Assembly: GCA_965248605.1 (NCBI GenBank)
Contig: CBDFJV010000006.1
Span: 806,001-870,000 of the forward strand
From: CAUZJF01 sp965248605
GTDB lineage: Bacteria > Chloroflexota > Dehalococcoidia > Lucifugimonadales > CAUZJF01
Reading direction: 5' to 3'
DNA length: 64,000 nt
Made by a program: the position numbers and the translations under genes. A model generated the notes under the pieces. The model was not told the DNA's origin, made no database searches, and saw only the letters and a program-made list of their open reading frames with translations. Positions 44,199 to 53,032 of this stretch are shown one piece after another (within the stretch, counting starts at the first letter, position 1; each line of letters opens with the position of its first letter).

Positions 44199-46778
44199 AT
44201 GAAACTCTGGAACAGAAACAAACAGGAGAAGAAGATGGAGCTACTGACGATAACGCCTCCCAGGACGGGCGAGCGCACACTGCTGGGCGTCGAGAACCTC
44301 CTGCAGGCCCTGGCGGTCGATGAGGCGTTCTCACTGGAGATATCGGGGACCGCAGACGGGGCGTCCTTCCTGGTCCGCACCAGGTCTCCCGGAATCTTCC
44401 AGCAGCAGCTGGCCATCCACTACCCGCAGGCACGCATCCGCCCCGTGCCGCCGGAGGAGGACCCGCTGCGTCCCAGAGAGGGCGAGCAGGCGTTCACGAA
44501 GGTGCTCACCCTGGCCCGGCAGGAGTTCCTGCCCCTGCGGACCTTCCGCGACGACGACCTGCTGGACGCCGGGTCCGACCCGCTGCTGGCGGTGCTCGGA
44601 GCCCTGAGCAACCTGAGCGGCGACCAGCGGCTGGGGGCGCGGCTGGTGCTGCGCTCCCTCGGGCCGTCATGGTCGGAGCAGCACCAGCGAAAGTCGCTGG
44701 TGCCGCCCATGTCGCCGGTCATGAACCCGTCGTACCAGTACCAGACCAGGCCCCTCAAGGTCGAGGGGATCGGCATGATTATCCTGCTGGGGCTGATCGG
44801 CCTGGGGCTCCAGAACCAGATATGGCTGCGGGACGGGATGCTCATCAAGGCGATACTGCTGGATACCGCCGTCGCCGCAGCGGTCATCGCCGCCGTGCCG
44901 CTGCTGTGGAGGTGGCACCGCAGCGCCTCGCGCATCTACGACCAGAAGCTGATGCAGGAGAAGATATCCCGCCCGGCATACCTGGCCGAGCTGCACCTGA
45001 CGGCCATACTACCGGAGGATGAGGCCGAGAGGACGGCGCAGGATCTTCTGGGCGCTCTGGCGACGGCATTCCACCACTACGACCACGCCTCCGGCAACGC
45101 CTTCAAGGACGGCAAGCTGCGGGCAGGAACGCATGAGGACCCGCTGGCGATGGTGACATACAGGCCCTGGCGGGGTCGCAGCGTCCTGAACACCCGCGAG
45201 GTGGCCACCCTGTGGCACATGCCCCGGGGAGGCGACGAGGTGCCCCTGCTCGAACGCTCCGGCGCACGCTCCATCCACCCCCTGGCGAGGGGCATCAGGG
45301 AGGGCGCGCCCGTCGGCGAGGCTGTCACCGGCAGCAGCCAGCGGACCGTCCACTTCACCGGCGACCTGCTCAGACAGCACCACCTCTACGTCGCCAAGAC
45401 CCGCATGGGAAAGTCCACACTCATGCAGCACGTGGTCGCCCACAAGCTGAAGGCGAAGGCAATGGGGCAGGACGACGACGCCATAGTCGTCGATCCCCAC
45501 AGCGACCTGGTGCGGTCGCTCCTCAACCTTGTCCCGAAGGAGATCGTCGATCAGGTCTACCTCATCGACCTCTCGGACGACGAGCGTGTGGCCGGAATCA
45601 ACCTGCTGGACACGCACCTGTTCCCCGACAGGGACCGGGCCACCGACAACGTCGTGCAGGTGGTCAAGAACCTGTGGGAGCAGTGGGGGCCGAGGATGCA
45701 GAGCATCCTTGAGCACACCCTAAAGAGCCTGTACGAGGCCAACCGCCATCCCAGCGTGCGGCGCGACCGGCAGTACACCATCCTGGACGGCCTCCACATG
45801 CTCTCAGACAACAGCTTCCGCAAGCGGGCGCTCTCGAAGGTGTCAGACCCCTACCTGCTGCGCTGGTGGGCGAGGGACTTTCGGGAATGGCACCGCCAGT
45901 ACCGGGCCGACGCCGTCGCCCCCGTGCAGACCCGGCTCGCCTACTACGCCTCGTCGAAGCGGGCGAGGGCCATCCTGGGACAGCCCGCCTCGACACTTGA
46001 CCTGTACGACATAGTGCGCGGAGGCAGGGTGCTCTTCGTCAACACCGCCCAGGGGCAGGTTGGCCGAGACGTGGCAGCCCTCGTGGGAGGCACTCTCCTG
46101 AACCTCGTGGACGGCGTGATCCGCTCCCAGGAGGCGCTGCCGGCTCAAGAGCGCAGAAAGGTGACGGTCGTGGTCGACGAGATGCAGGCCATCCCCGGAG
46201 CCGACTACGAGGCGATGCTCTCCGAGCTGGGCAAGTTTGGGGCGAGCTTCGTCATGGCGACCCAGTCCCTGACACGCCTGGAGGACCTGAGCCGCACCCT
46301 GCGGGAGACGCTCTTCTCCAACATCGGCTGCCTCGTCTCCTTCCAGGTCAGCGCCTCCGACGCGCGATACCTCACGTGGGAGCTGGACCGCGACCAGGTG
46401 ACCGAGGAGGACCTCACGTCGCTGCCGGTGCACCACTGCTACGTGCGGCCCACGGTGGGCGGCGACAAGCTCCCCACCTTCTCTATGGCCCTGAGACCGC
46501 CCGATGCCGGGGACGCAGATGCGGCCGAGGCCGTGCTGCAACGGGTGTCGGAGTACACCCTGAGCAGGAGCGTGGTGACGACCCGCCTGGAGGAGGAGGC
46601 CGAGAAGTACGTTAGGGCCTTCCGCAGGGACGTGCAGGGCGTCGAGACCGTTCCGATAGACGAGGGGGATGTAGAGGACGCATCGACGAACGGTAACGGG
46701 AGGGGCCGGAGGCAGCGGAGGAGCAGGCGGTCTCACGAGCCCGATGCGGCGGCACAAGACGAGGAGGTGCGGGAGTGA
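44199..46778 (+). CDS. VirD4/TraG-like coupling ATPase
   Basis: 859 residues. Links DNA substrate to the T4SS channel. Two membrane helices in the N-terminal part (GIGMIILLGLIGLGLQNQIW and LDTAVAAAVIAAVPLLWRW); a HerA/TraG-type ATPase with Walker A AKTRMGKST (about 397-405), DAIVVDPHSDLVRSLL, Walker B VTVVVDEMQA (about 655), and ASFVMATQSLTRLEDLS, matching the TraM-recognition/TraG C-terminal domain. Very good AAGGAGGTCACC before the ATG. The preceding 100-base gap contains only a GC-rich hairpin. Overlaps the Replic_Relax gene by four bases. Confidence 0.9.
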   Translation: MKLWNRNKQEKKMELLTITPPRTGERTLLGVENLLQALAVDEAFSLEISGTADGASFLVRTRSPGIFQQQLAIHYPQARIRPVPPEEDPLRPREGEQAFTKVLTLARQEFLPLRTFRDDDLLDAGSDPLLAVLGALSNLSGDQRLGARLVLRSLGPSWSEQHQRKSLVPPMSPVMNPSYQYQTRPLKVEGIGMIILLGLIGLGLQNQIWLRDGMLIKAILLDTAVAAAVIAAVPLLWRWHRSASRIYDQKLMQEKISRPAYLAELHLTAILPEDEAERTAQDLLGALATAFHHYDHASGNAFKDGKLRAGTHEDPLAMVTYRPWRGRSVLNTREVATLWHMPRGGDEVPLLERSGARSIHPLARGIREGAPVGEAVTGSSQRTVHFTGDLLRQHHLYVAKTRMGKSTLMQHVVAHKLKAKAMGQDDDAIVVDPHSDLVRSLLNLVPKEIVDQVYLIDLSDDERVAGINLLDTHLFPDRDRATDNVVQVVKNLWEQWGPRMQSILEHTLKSLYEANRHPSVRRDRQYTILDGLHMLSDNSFRKRALSKVSDPYLLRWWARDFREWHRQYRADAVAPVQTRLAYYASSKRARAILGQPASTLDLYDIVRGGRVLFVNTAQGQVGRDVAALVGGTLLNLVDGVIRSQEALPAQERRKVTVVVDEMQAIPGADYEAMLSELGKFGASFVMATQSLTRLEDLSRTLRETLFSNIGCLVSFQVSASDARYLTWELDRDQVTEEDLTSLPVHHCYVRPTVGGDKLPTFSMALRPPDAGDADAAEAVLQRVSEYTLSRSVVTTRLEEEAEKYVRAFRRDVQGVETVPIDEGDVEDASTNGNGRGRRQRRSRRSHEPDAAAQDEEVRE

Positions 46779-48517
46779 CGGCCGCCGCCGCGCCTACCGT
46801 GAACGCCCGCTCCAGGGGACGGGACGCGTCGGAGGTCGAGTCCGACGTTCTCAGGTGGCTCGCGGTCATGCCCTTCCTGTCGTACCGGGAGCTGGAGACC
46901 CTGGCCGAGTGGTCCGATACCGCCGTCTACGACGCCCTGAGCACTCTTGAGCGCGGGCGGCTCGTGGCCGGTGTAAACGTGTCCGCGCCGGGAGCATCCA
47001 CCACGCGGCGCTGGTTCCTCGCCCCCTCCGGGGTGGAGGCCGTCGCAGCCATAACCGGGGTGGGCTTGCAGAAGACCCTCCGCACTCGCCCCGTCTCCGC
47101 ACACTGGGTAAGGCTGCTCGCAGAGCGCATGGACGCTGTGACGCCCATCTACCGGCTCGTGTCCGAGCTGGCCGGTGTGACCGGCATCAGGGGCTTTCGC
47201 TGGTATCGCGGCCACCCGCTGGACGCCCTGGTCGCGGTGCAGGGAGGCAGGCTGCTTGGAGTCATGCGCGAGGGGAGATCGGCGCTGCCATCCCACCTGG
47301 GCCAGCGCCTCCGGTCCCTCATGCACGGGCGTCGCCCCGACGCCATCGCCGTCCTGGCTCCCGACTCCCTGCGCCTCCTCGACTGGACCGCCATGATGGA
47401 GCGCTCGCCCATAACGGCCATCCTCGCCCTTGAGCGGGATGTCATGGCGGGCGACCATCGTGCGGCCGTATGGCACGTCCCCTCGGACCCGGACCCGTGG
47501 CCCCTGCGCAGGGCCGTACGGCTCGCAAGGGGAGGCTCCGTGCCCGTCGAGCAGCCCCTCTCCCGCGTCTCTCCGCCGCCGGTGGATATCCAGGGCGAGG
47601 TGCGAGAAGTGGCGGCGGGAAGGACGCAGCTCAGGAACGAGGACCACCTGCTGTCTCTGGCCCTCGACGCAGGTAGCAAGCGCGTCCTCGACCTGATAGC
47701 CCTCTGGCCCTGGACCGGACTGGCCGATCTCAAGGACCTGCTGGGGGTGTCCAGGACCAGGACGTATCAGCTGCTGGACAGGCCCCTGCGCCTGGGGCTG
47801 GTCGTCCGGACCAGGCACGACGGGCGCGCCAGGTACGCGCTGGCAGACAGGGGCATCGCATTCCACGCACGCAGGGACCGTGTGGCGACTTCGATGGCCC
47901 TGCGCCGCTGGAGTCCCTCCCGCAGTGGGCCGGAGTCGCCGCTCTCATGGCAGAGCGTCAGGGGCTCCAGGACCCGCCAGCTGGCAAGGCACATCGACCA
48001 CACCGCCGCCGTACACTCCTTCATGGCGGCCATCTCACGCCAGGCACGCGAGACGGGCGGCTCCCTCGTCGAGGCGGAGCCGCCGCACCGGGCCGGGCGC
48101 ACGTATCCCGCCTATGGCGGCGCGTACGGCTCGGTCAACCCCGACGCATACGGGCGCATCGAGACGGGGCGCGGCGTGCTCCACCTCTTCCTGGAGGTGG
48201 AGCGCAGGGCCGGGTGGAGAGGGCGTTTCCTCGACAAGCTCCGGCCATACCTTCGCTACTACGCCAGCGGGCAGCCCCTGCACACCTTCGGGGCATGGCC
48301 TTCGGTGCTATTCGTCCTCCGCGACGAGATCGCCGGGACGGGCCTGTTGCGGATGAGCGAAGGCGAGACCGAGCGCTACGAGGTTGGCGACGTGCTGTCC
48401 ATACTCACGACCACCGAGGGCCTCGTGGAGGAGCACGGCCCCCTGGCTCCGATCTGGCGTAGTGAACTGGGCGGGCCGAGAACCTCGCCCTGGCCGGTGG
48501 AACGAGGGAGTGCGTGA
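46775..48517 (+). CDS. Replication-relaxation (Replic_Relax) family protein
   Basis: 580 residues. N-terminal winged-helix (VLRWLAVMPFLSYRELETLA) and a second one in the middle (LKDLLGVSRTRTYQLLDRPL); a C-terminal nuclease-like region with NPDAYGRIETGRGVLHLFLE and KLRPYLRYYASG, the core pattern of Replic_Relax (PF13814). These proteins are encoded beside coupling proteins in conjugative elements of Actinobacteria and Firmicutes and are thought to help relax or replicate the element. This is the best candidate for the missing relaxase function here. Start GTG 46775 overlaps the previous stop. Confidence 0.8.
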   Translation: MTAAAAPTVNARSRGRDASEVESDVLRWLAVMPFLSYRELETLAEWSDTAVYDALSTLERGRLVAGVNVSAPGASTTRRWFLAPSGVEAVAAITGVGLQKTLRTRPVSAHWVRLLAERMDAVTPIYRLVSELAGVTGIRGFRWYRGHPLDALVAVQGGRLLGVMREGRSALPSHLGQRLRSLMHGRRPDAIAVLAPDSLRLLDWTAMMERSPITAILALERDVMAGDHRAAVWHVPSDPDPWPLRRAVRLARGGSVPVEQPLSRVSPPPVDIQGEVREVAAGRTQLRNEDHLLSLALDAGSKRVLDLIALWPWTGLADLKDLLGVSRTRTYQLLDRPLRLGLVVRTRHDGRARYALADRGIAFHARRDRVATSMALRRWSPSRSGPESPLSWQSVRGSRTRQLARHIDHTAAVHSFMAAISRQARETGGSLVEAEPPHRAGRTYPAYGGAYGSVNPDAYGRIETGRGVLHLFLEVERRAGWRGRFLDKLRPYLRYYASGQPLHTFGAWPSVLFVLRDEIAGTGLLRMSEGETERYEVGDVLSILTTTEGLVEEHGPLAPIWRSELGGPRTSPWPVERGSA

Positions 48518-48539
48518 CCGCGATGCCGGACCTGAGCGG

Positions 48540-49256
48540 TTACTCCGCTTCCAGGTCCGAGGGGTCCAGCTGGTGCCAGAACACCTCGCCTGACTCGATG
48601 CTCTCGTCTATCCGGTCATCCCGGCGAAGGCCGGCCACCGCGGCGACGGACCGCTTGCCGGTGAAGGCGGTCAGGAACCCGGCGTTGCGGACGGCCCTTG
48701 AGGTGTCCCTGCCGTTGGCGGTGAAGGAGATCTCCACGGCCACGTAGCACGTATCGCCCTCACCGTCCGTGACCTCCATAATCAGGTCGGCCCTGCGAAA
48801 GCTCCTCAGATCGCCTGCGGGAATGTCCGCCGTGCTCTCGGACCGGCTGAGTATCCTGACCTGCTCCGAGGTGAGGGTCCGCACCAGCGCAAACCCCATG
48901 TCCTCGGCGATCAGACCGGCCTCTCTGATAGCGGCGCTCCTGACGTGGGCTCCCTTGAGAGGCGCGATGTCGTCCCTGAGCCCGCTGATATCGGATTCAA
49001 CCTTGTCGAAGCGTTCTTTCATTTCGTCTTCGACCTTGTCGAACCGCTGGTCGACCTTGTCGAACCGCTGGTCTATCTTGTCGAGGTGCTGGTCGACCTC
49101 CGCGAAGTGCTCGTTGGTGCCGGCTGCGAACCTTGCGAGGGTCTGGGGCAGCTCGATCAGCTCGCGCGTAAGCACACGGGCGCGCACGGCGTCCAGCCAC
49201 CTGGGATGCTTGTCCAGCAGCTCTACCAGGTCCTCTATGTTGTTGATGGTCGTCAT
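48540..49256 (-). CDS. Coiled-coil protein with PD-(D/E)XK-like C-terminal domain
   Basis: 238 residues from ATG 49256 (an in-frame extension to 49325 is less likely because it runs into the neighbouring gene). N-terminal helical domain (LVELLDKHPRWLDAVRARVL), heptad coiled coil with FDKVDQRFDKVEDEMKERFD repeats, then a C-terminal domain with RRADLIMEVTDGEGDTCYVA and VEISFTANGRDTSRAVRNAG. D...ExS in this setting fits the DUF3782-like nuclease-fold family common in Chloroflexota and cyanobacteria. Function unknown. Convergent with the Replic_Relax gene. Confidence 0.75.
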   Translation of the reverse strand: MTTINNIEDLVELLDKHPRWLDAVRARVLTRELIELPQTLARFAAGTNEHFAEVDQHLDKIDQRFDKVDQRFDKVEDEMKERFDKVESDISGLRDDIAPLKGAHVRSAAIREAGLIAEDMGFALVRTLTSEQVRILSRSESTADIPAGDLRSFRRADLIMEVTDGEGDTCYVAVEISFTANGRDTSRAVRNAGFLTAFTGKRSVAAVAGLRRDDRIDESIESGEVFWHQLDPSDLEAE

Positions 49257-49284
49257 GTGTCTCCGCCTATGGAGATTATACCAC

Positions 49285-49569
49285 TTAGGACGGCCGGTCG
49301 GGGTCCGGTGGAGTGTCCGTTCCATGCAGCAGGATATCGCGGCCGCCTGGAACCGTGTCGGCGAACATGAATAGGGCGTACAGATAGACGGGGCTGGGAC
49401 GCTTGTTGCCCGAGCGCCACTCCCTCATCACGCTGGGGGTGGTCCCCAGCGCGAGGGCGATCTGATGCCACGAAAGCCCGCTCGCCTCCTTCAGCCGCTC
49501 CAGCCGCTCTGGGAAGTCCTCCGGGAAGACGTGATTCACTCGAACGTATGTTGGCCTGGGTCTGACCAT
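49285..49569 (-). CDS. XRE-family HTH regulator (short)
   Basis: 94 residues with one Cro/C1-type HTH (FPERLERLKEASGLSWHQIA, LALGTTPSVMREWRSGNKRP). It is homologous to the C-terminal half of the next protein (FPRRLVAIKEATRLPWTQFA ...). Probably a DNA-binding repressor of the module. Confidence 0.78.
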   Translation of the reverse strand: MVRPRPTYVRVNHVFPEDFPERLERLKEASGLSWHQIALALGTTPSVMREWRSGNKRPSPVYLYALFMFADTVPGGRDILLHGTDTPPDPDRPS

Positions 49570-49575
49570 CCGCCC

Positions 49576-50148
49576 CTACCTCCGGCCATCCTGGGGAGCA
49601 TCGCCAAGGAGCATCTGCTGTCCGTTGGGAATGATCTGAACCAGCCGGAACAGGGAGAGCATCGCCCCTCCGCCAGGCTTCGCGCCTTCTTTTCTCCAGC
49701 GGTACATCTGCCTTTGACTGACCCCCACCACATAGGCAAACTGGGTCCACGGCAGACGGGTGGCCTCCTTGATGGCCACCAGCCTCCTGGGGAAGTCTTT
49801 GGGCATCTCCGTCGACCCGGGCGGCAGTATCGCAGCCAGAGACACCTGCGTCCCATCCGCGATGGAATCCGCCTCTCGCTTTATCCTGACCGCCAGGTCC
49901 GGGCCTTGAGCGTCCGGCCCGACCACGATGAACAGCTCGTCTGGGCCTACGTCGCCGAAGAACCTCTGGATACGCCGCTGGGTCCTCGGCGAGAGGGACC
50001 GCGTTCCGTTCAACAGCTGGGACATGAACCCCGTCGACAGTCCGAGAAGCCGCGCCAGCTCGTTCTGGGACACCTTGAGCCTGTCCTGGAGGTCCCATAC
50101 GGGTTGGGGGTTCAACCGTACCCTCGATTGTAAAGGTGTACCGGCCAT
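49576..50148 (-). CDS. XRE-family regulator with two HTH domains
   Basis: 190 residues from ATG 50148 (in-frame ATG at 50157 also possible). First HTH: DRLKVSQNELARLLGLSTGF, MSQLLNGTRSLSPRTQRRIQ. Second HTH: RLVAIKEATRLPWTQFAYVV, GVSQRQMYRWRKEGAK. The gene and the 94-residue one are six bases apart and share ancestry, so one likely arose from a duplicated HTH. Divergent from the regulator at 50352, giving a switch-like arrangement. Confidence 0.8.
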   Translation of the reverse strand: MAGTPLQSRVRLNPQPVWDLQDRLKVSQNELARLLGLSTGFMSQLLNGTRSLSPRTQRRIQRFFGDVGPDELFIVVGPDAQGPDLAVRIKREADSIADGTQVSLAAILPPGSTEMPKDFPRRLVAIKEATRLPWTQFAYVVGVSQRQMYRWRKEGAKPGGGAMLSLFRLVQIIPNGQQMLLGDAPQDGRR

Positions 50149-50351
50149 GTGGATCACGCTGTCTGGGGTGCATCTCTAGCTGCTGCCGTCCCGCCGGTTG
50201 TATGAGGCTGTGTACGGGTGTATACTGGGGCCGTCAGAACGTACGTTCTGAAGGCATCGACCAAGACTACCGCATTCAGACGCAGGATGCAATGCCCTGA
50301 GCGACATGTTGGCCCAATTGCTTGCAGAGCATCAAAATGAAGGAGGGACCG

Positions 50352-50786
50352 ATGGCTACGACCGAAGCTGTGATCGAGCACGACGCCGAGTGGGACGAGC
50401 TCGAGATAGGGCCGCTGCTCAGGAGGCTGCGAGGCAGGATGGGGCTGAGAGAGGCCCACCGCATCTCAGGCGTCTCCGCCTCGATGCTCTCCCAGATCGA
50501 GAGCGGCAGCAGGCGCCCCGGCCGCCGCACCTTGAGGAAGCTGGCCACACTCTACGGTGTGGCGGTACGCGACCTGCTGGCCAGAGCGGGCCATGTCGAC
50601 GACGGGCAGCGGGACCCGGACAACGGACCGCTGGCGACCGGGGATGTCGAGAGGGCCTACCAGTTCATGCTGGCCGACCCCAGGCTGAGGACCGGCGTGA
50701 GGCCGAAGGAGCCTGTCTCGGTGGGGGCCAAGCGCTTCTTCGTCCACATGTACGAGCGCTTCACCGGCAGGAGCCTCCTGGAGTGA
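50352..50786 (+). CDS. XRE-family HTH regulator
   Basis: 144 residues from ATG 50352, with GAAGGAGGGACC upstream. HTH: LRRLRGRMGLREAHRISGVS, ASMLSQIESGSRRPGRRTLR, KLATLYGVAVRDLLARAG, a classical Cro/C1 domain that is followed by a C-terminal region (DVERAYQFMLADPRLRTGVR) seen in other Xre regulators. It faces away from the two other regulators across a 200-base shared control region. Confidence 0.82.
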   Translation: MATTEAVIEHDAEWDELEIGPLLRRLRGRMGLREAHRISGVSASMLSQIESGSRRPGRRTLRKLATLYGVAVRDLLARAGHVDDGQRDPDNGPLATGDVERAYQFMLADPRLRTGVRPKEPVSVGAKRFFVHMYERFTGRSLLE

Positions 50787-51214
50787 ATTGACGTTCGATT
50801 TGCGGGACCGCCCAAAATCGTTAGCTCAGTTTGCTGACGGCGGCGGGTCTCTACTTTGAGCACCGGCCTTCACTGAGAGGGCTGCCCGGCACGACCGTCT
50901 GGCGAAGATAGTTCCTACCGCCATGCCCCATCCGGCCCGTCCGTACCGCCACCACGCCAGGCAGGGACGCTCCCTGAGTCCAGCGAGGACCTCCGGTAGG
51001 CGGCGCTCCGTCTCAGTCCCCCCGCATCCCGGCACCCGCCTTCGCTCCCCTGCTCCCCCTCCATGTGATTGGCCACCTGTCCGTTCTGTCATCGTTTGCT
51101 GGCTCTTCGGGCGGATAGGTCTCCCTATCGCCTATCTGGACGTCGGGTCCGCGACGGGTTCTGCTCTTGCGCCAGCAGCTCGTCTCCCAGTACGGAGGTT
51201 CGTGACGCTCCCCT
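50787..51214. other. Gap between the last regulator and the IS1380 fragment
   Basis: No credible gene on either strand. Holds the right copy of the 21-bp direct repeat (50817-50837). Sequence near 51088-51108 (TCATCGTTTGCTGGC) resembles TCACCGTTTGCTGAT at 34917-34931 upstream of the T4SS operon. It ends where similarity to IS1380 begins. Confidence 0.5.
50817..50837. repeat. 21-bp direct repeat, right copy
   Basis: ATCGTT-A-GCTCAGTTTGCTGA, 20 of 21 bases identical to 33955-33975 and in the same orientation. It lies 30 bases past the stop of the regulator gene. The two copies bracket a 16.8-kb segment containing the whole T4SS set. Confidence 0.6.
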
Positions 51215-52490
51215 ACGCCTGGTGGCCAATGCCGGCCTGCTCCTGCCGGCCACCCTAGCCCGGCACCTGGGCCTGCGGGAACTCGTCGACCATCACCTTG
51301 ACCTCGGCGGAGCGCCGGGACGGGCGAACACTGGGGACAAGATGCTGACGCTGGTCGCTTCCGCGCTGGCAGGCGGCGACTGCATCGACGACGCCGATGC
51401 GCTGCGCGCTGGTGGGACGGTCGGTGTTCTAGGCTGCGTGGTCAAGGCGCCATCCACCCTGGGGACCTTCCTGCGCAGCTTCCGGTGGGGGCATGTCCGT
51501 CAACTCGACCGCGTGAGCCGCCAGTTGTTGGCCCGGGCCTGGGCCGCTGGGGCCGGACCCGGCGACTCGCCCCTGACCATCGACCTGGACTCGACCATCT
51601 GCGAGACCTATGGACTGGCCAAGGAGGGAGCGCGCCACCACGGCTATACCGGCGCCCGCGGCTATCACCCGCTGCTGGCCATTGCCGCCGGCACCGGCGA
51701 GGTGCTGATGTCCCGGCTGCGCGAGGGCCGGGCCAACACCGCCCGTGGCGCCGCCCACTTCCTGCGTGAGACGGTGGGGCGGGTGCGCTACGGCGGGGCC
51801 AGGGGACAACTCACGGTGCGGGCCGACAGCGGCTTCTACGCCCACACTGTCGTTGCCGCCTGCCGGGAAATGGATGTCCGCTTCTCTATCACCATCCGCC
51901 AGCGCGCCAGCCTGCGGGACCTGATCGAGGCGATACCACAGGAGGACTGGACTCCCATTCCCTACTGGACGGACGGCGCCGCCGATGTCGCCGAGACGAC
52001 TTACACCCCGTTCCAGACCAAGCCGGACGCCGCGCCGGTGCGGCTCATTGTCCGGCGGGTGAAGCCGACGCCCGGTTCCCAGCTCGCCCTCTTCGCCAGA
52101 TACAGCTATCACGCCTTCATCACCGACCGCGATGGGGAGACGCTGGAACTGGAGGCCGATCATCGCCGCCACGCCGAGGTCGAGAACGCCATACGCGACC
52201 TCAAGTACGGCGTCGGGCTGAACCACATGCCGTCGGCGCGCTTCGCCGCCAACGGCGCCTGGCTGGCGGTCCAGGTGATGGCGCATAACCTGGCCCGCTG
52301 GACGGCGCGGATTGGTCTGGGCGAGCGGACCGTGATCACCAAGACCCTCAGGCGGCGGGTCTTCGCTCTGGTGGGACGGATCACCCGCTCGGCGCGCCGC
52401 CTCACTTTGCATCTCCCCCGGCGCTGGCCTTGGGAAACCCAGTTCAGTCGCGCCTTGGCCCGGCTGCAAGCCATTCCGTTCCCGGCCTGA
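51215..52490 (+). pseudogene. IS1380 transposase, N-terminally truncated
   Basis: DDE motifs LTIDLDSTICETYG, LTVRADSGFYAHTV and HAEVENAIRDLKYG are intact. The frame stays open upstream to 51069 but that part (CPFCHRLLALRADRSPYRLS ...) is unrelated, so the 473-codon frame is a fusion of flanking DNA with the truncated gene. Without the 5' end repeat the element cannot move by itself. Confidence 0.85.
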
Positions 52491-52753
52491 CAGCCAGCCT
52501 GCAACTGACCCAACGTCCCCGCAATCTCGCGCCACCCCGGTCGCGAGAGTCCCCTGCTGCGTATCCTCTCGCCTTCCCGCGCATCGCAACTCCCGCATAG
52601 GGCCTTAGGGGCCCTGTGCGGCGACTGAAGACCGGCCGCCGGCCTCCCATCTACCCCAAGACCCCAGGCCATCCCCCCTGTAGCTCCCTCACCCACCCCC
52701 TTCCGCTGCCCTCACGCCGTCCATCGGTGTCCTTCGGTGGATTCGGGCTTAAG
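51215..52753 (+). mobile_element. IS1380-family element, 5'-truncated copy
   Basis: Closely similar to the copy at 2897-4629 but starting only at the codons for RLVANAG; the promoter-side end repeat and the first 18 codons are missing. The 3' end keeps its terminal repeat (52729-52752, GTCC-TTCGGTGGATTCGGG core). Orientation is opposite to copy 1. Confidence 0.88.
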
Positions 52754-53032
52754 CCAACCACCGTAGGCACGGCCTAATGTGACCCGGTCCTTAAGCAAAC
52801 CGCCGTTGGAGAAAGGAGTGAGGCCGGCCTCCCGGTAACATTTTCATTTGAGTGAACTGTCGAAAAATCTGCCCCTTCGGTAACATTCTTATTTGAGTTG
52901 ACACGCCTCCAAGGGAGACCGATGCCACGAGAGACGGCAGGTGCAGTGTCCAGATAGCCTTCTAGCTATATCCGCCTATGTTATACTTCGCGAACGCTTC
53001 ACGCCCGACGTGATGCGGTGGAGAAGGCGAAA
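52754..53032. other. Gap before argJ containing a lone IS21-like end
   Basis: Two spaced repeats: GGTAACATTTTCATTTGAGT (52835-52854) and GGTAACATTCTTATTTGAGT (52880-52899), the second followed by TGACA. On the reverse strand this begins TGTCAACTCAAATAAG, a typical IS21-family end with its repeated transposase-binding sites. No IstA/IstB is attached. The argJ promoter should lie in the last 100 bases, but I cannot define it. Confidence 0.55.

Noticed and set aside
50923..51258. Plus-strand frame before the IS1380 fragment
   Set aside because: Composition and lack of start signal suggest non-coding DNA; the overlapping frame reads through into the truncated transposase only by chance.
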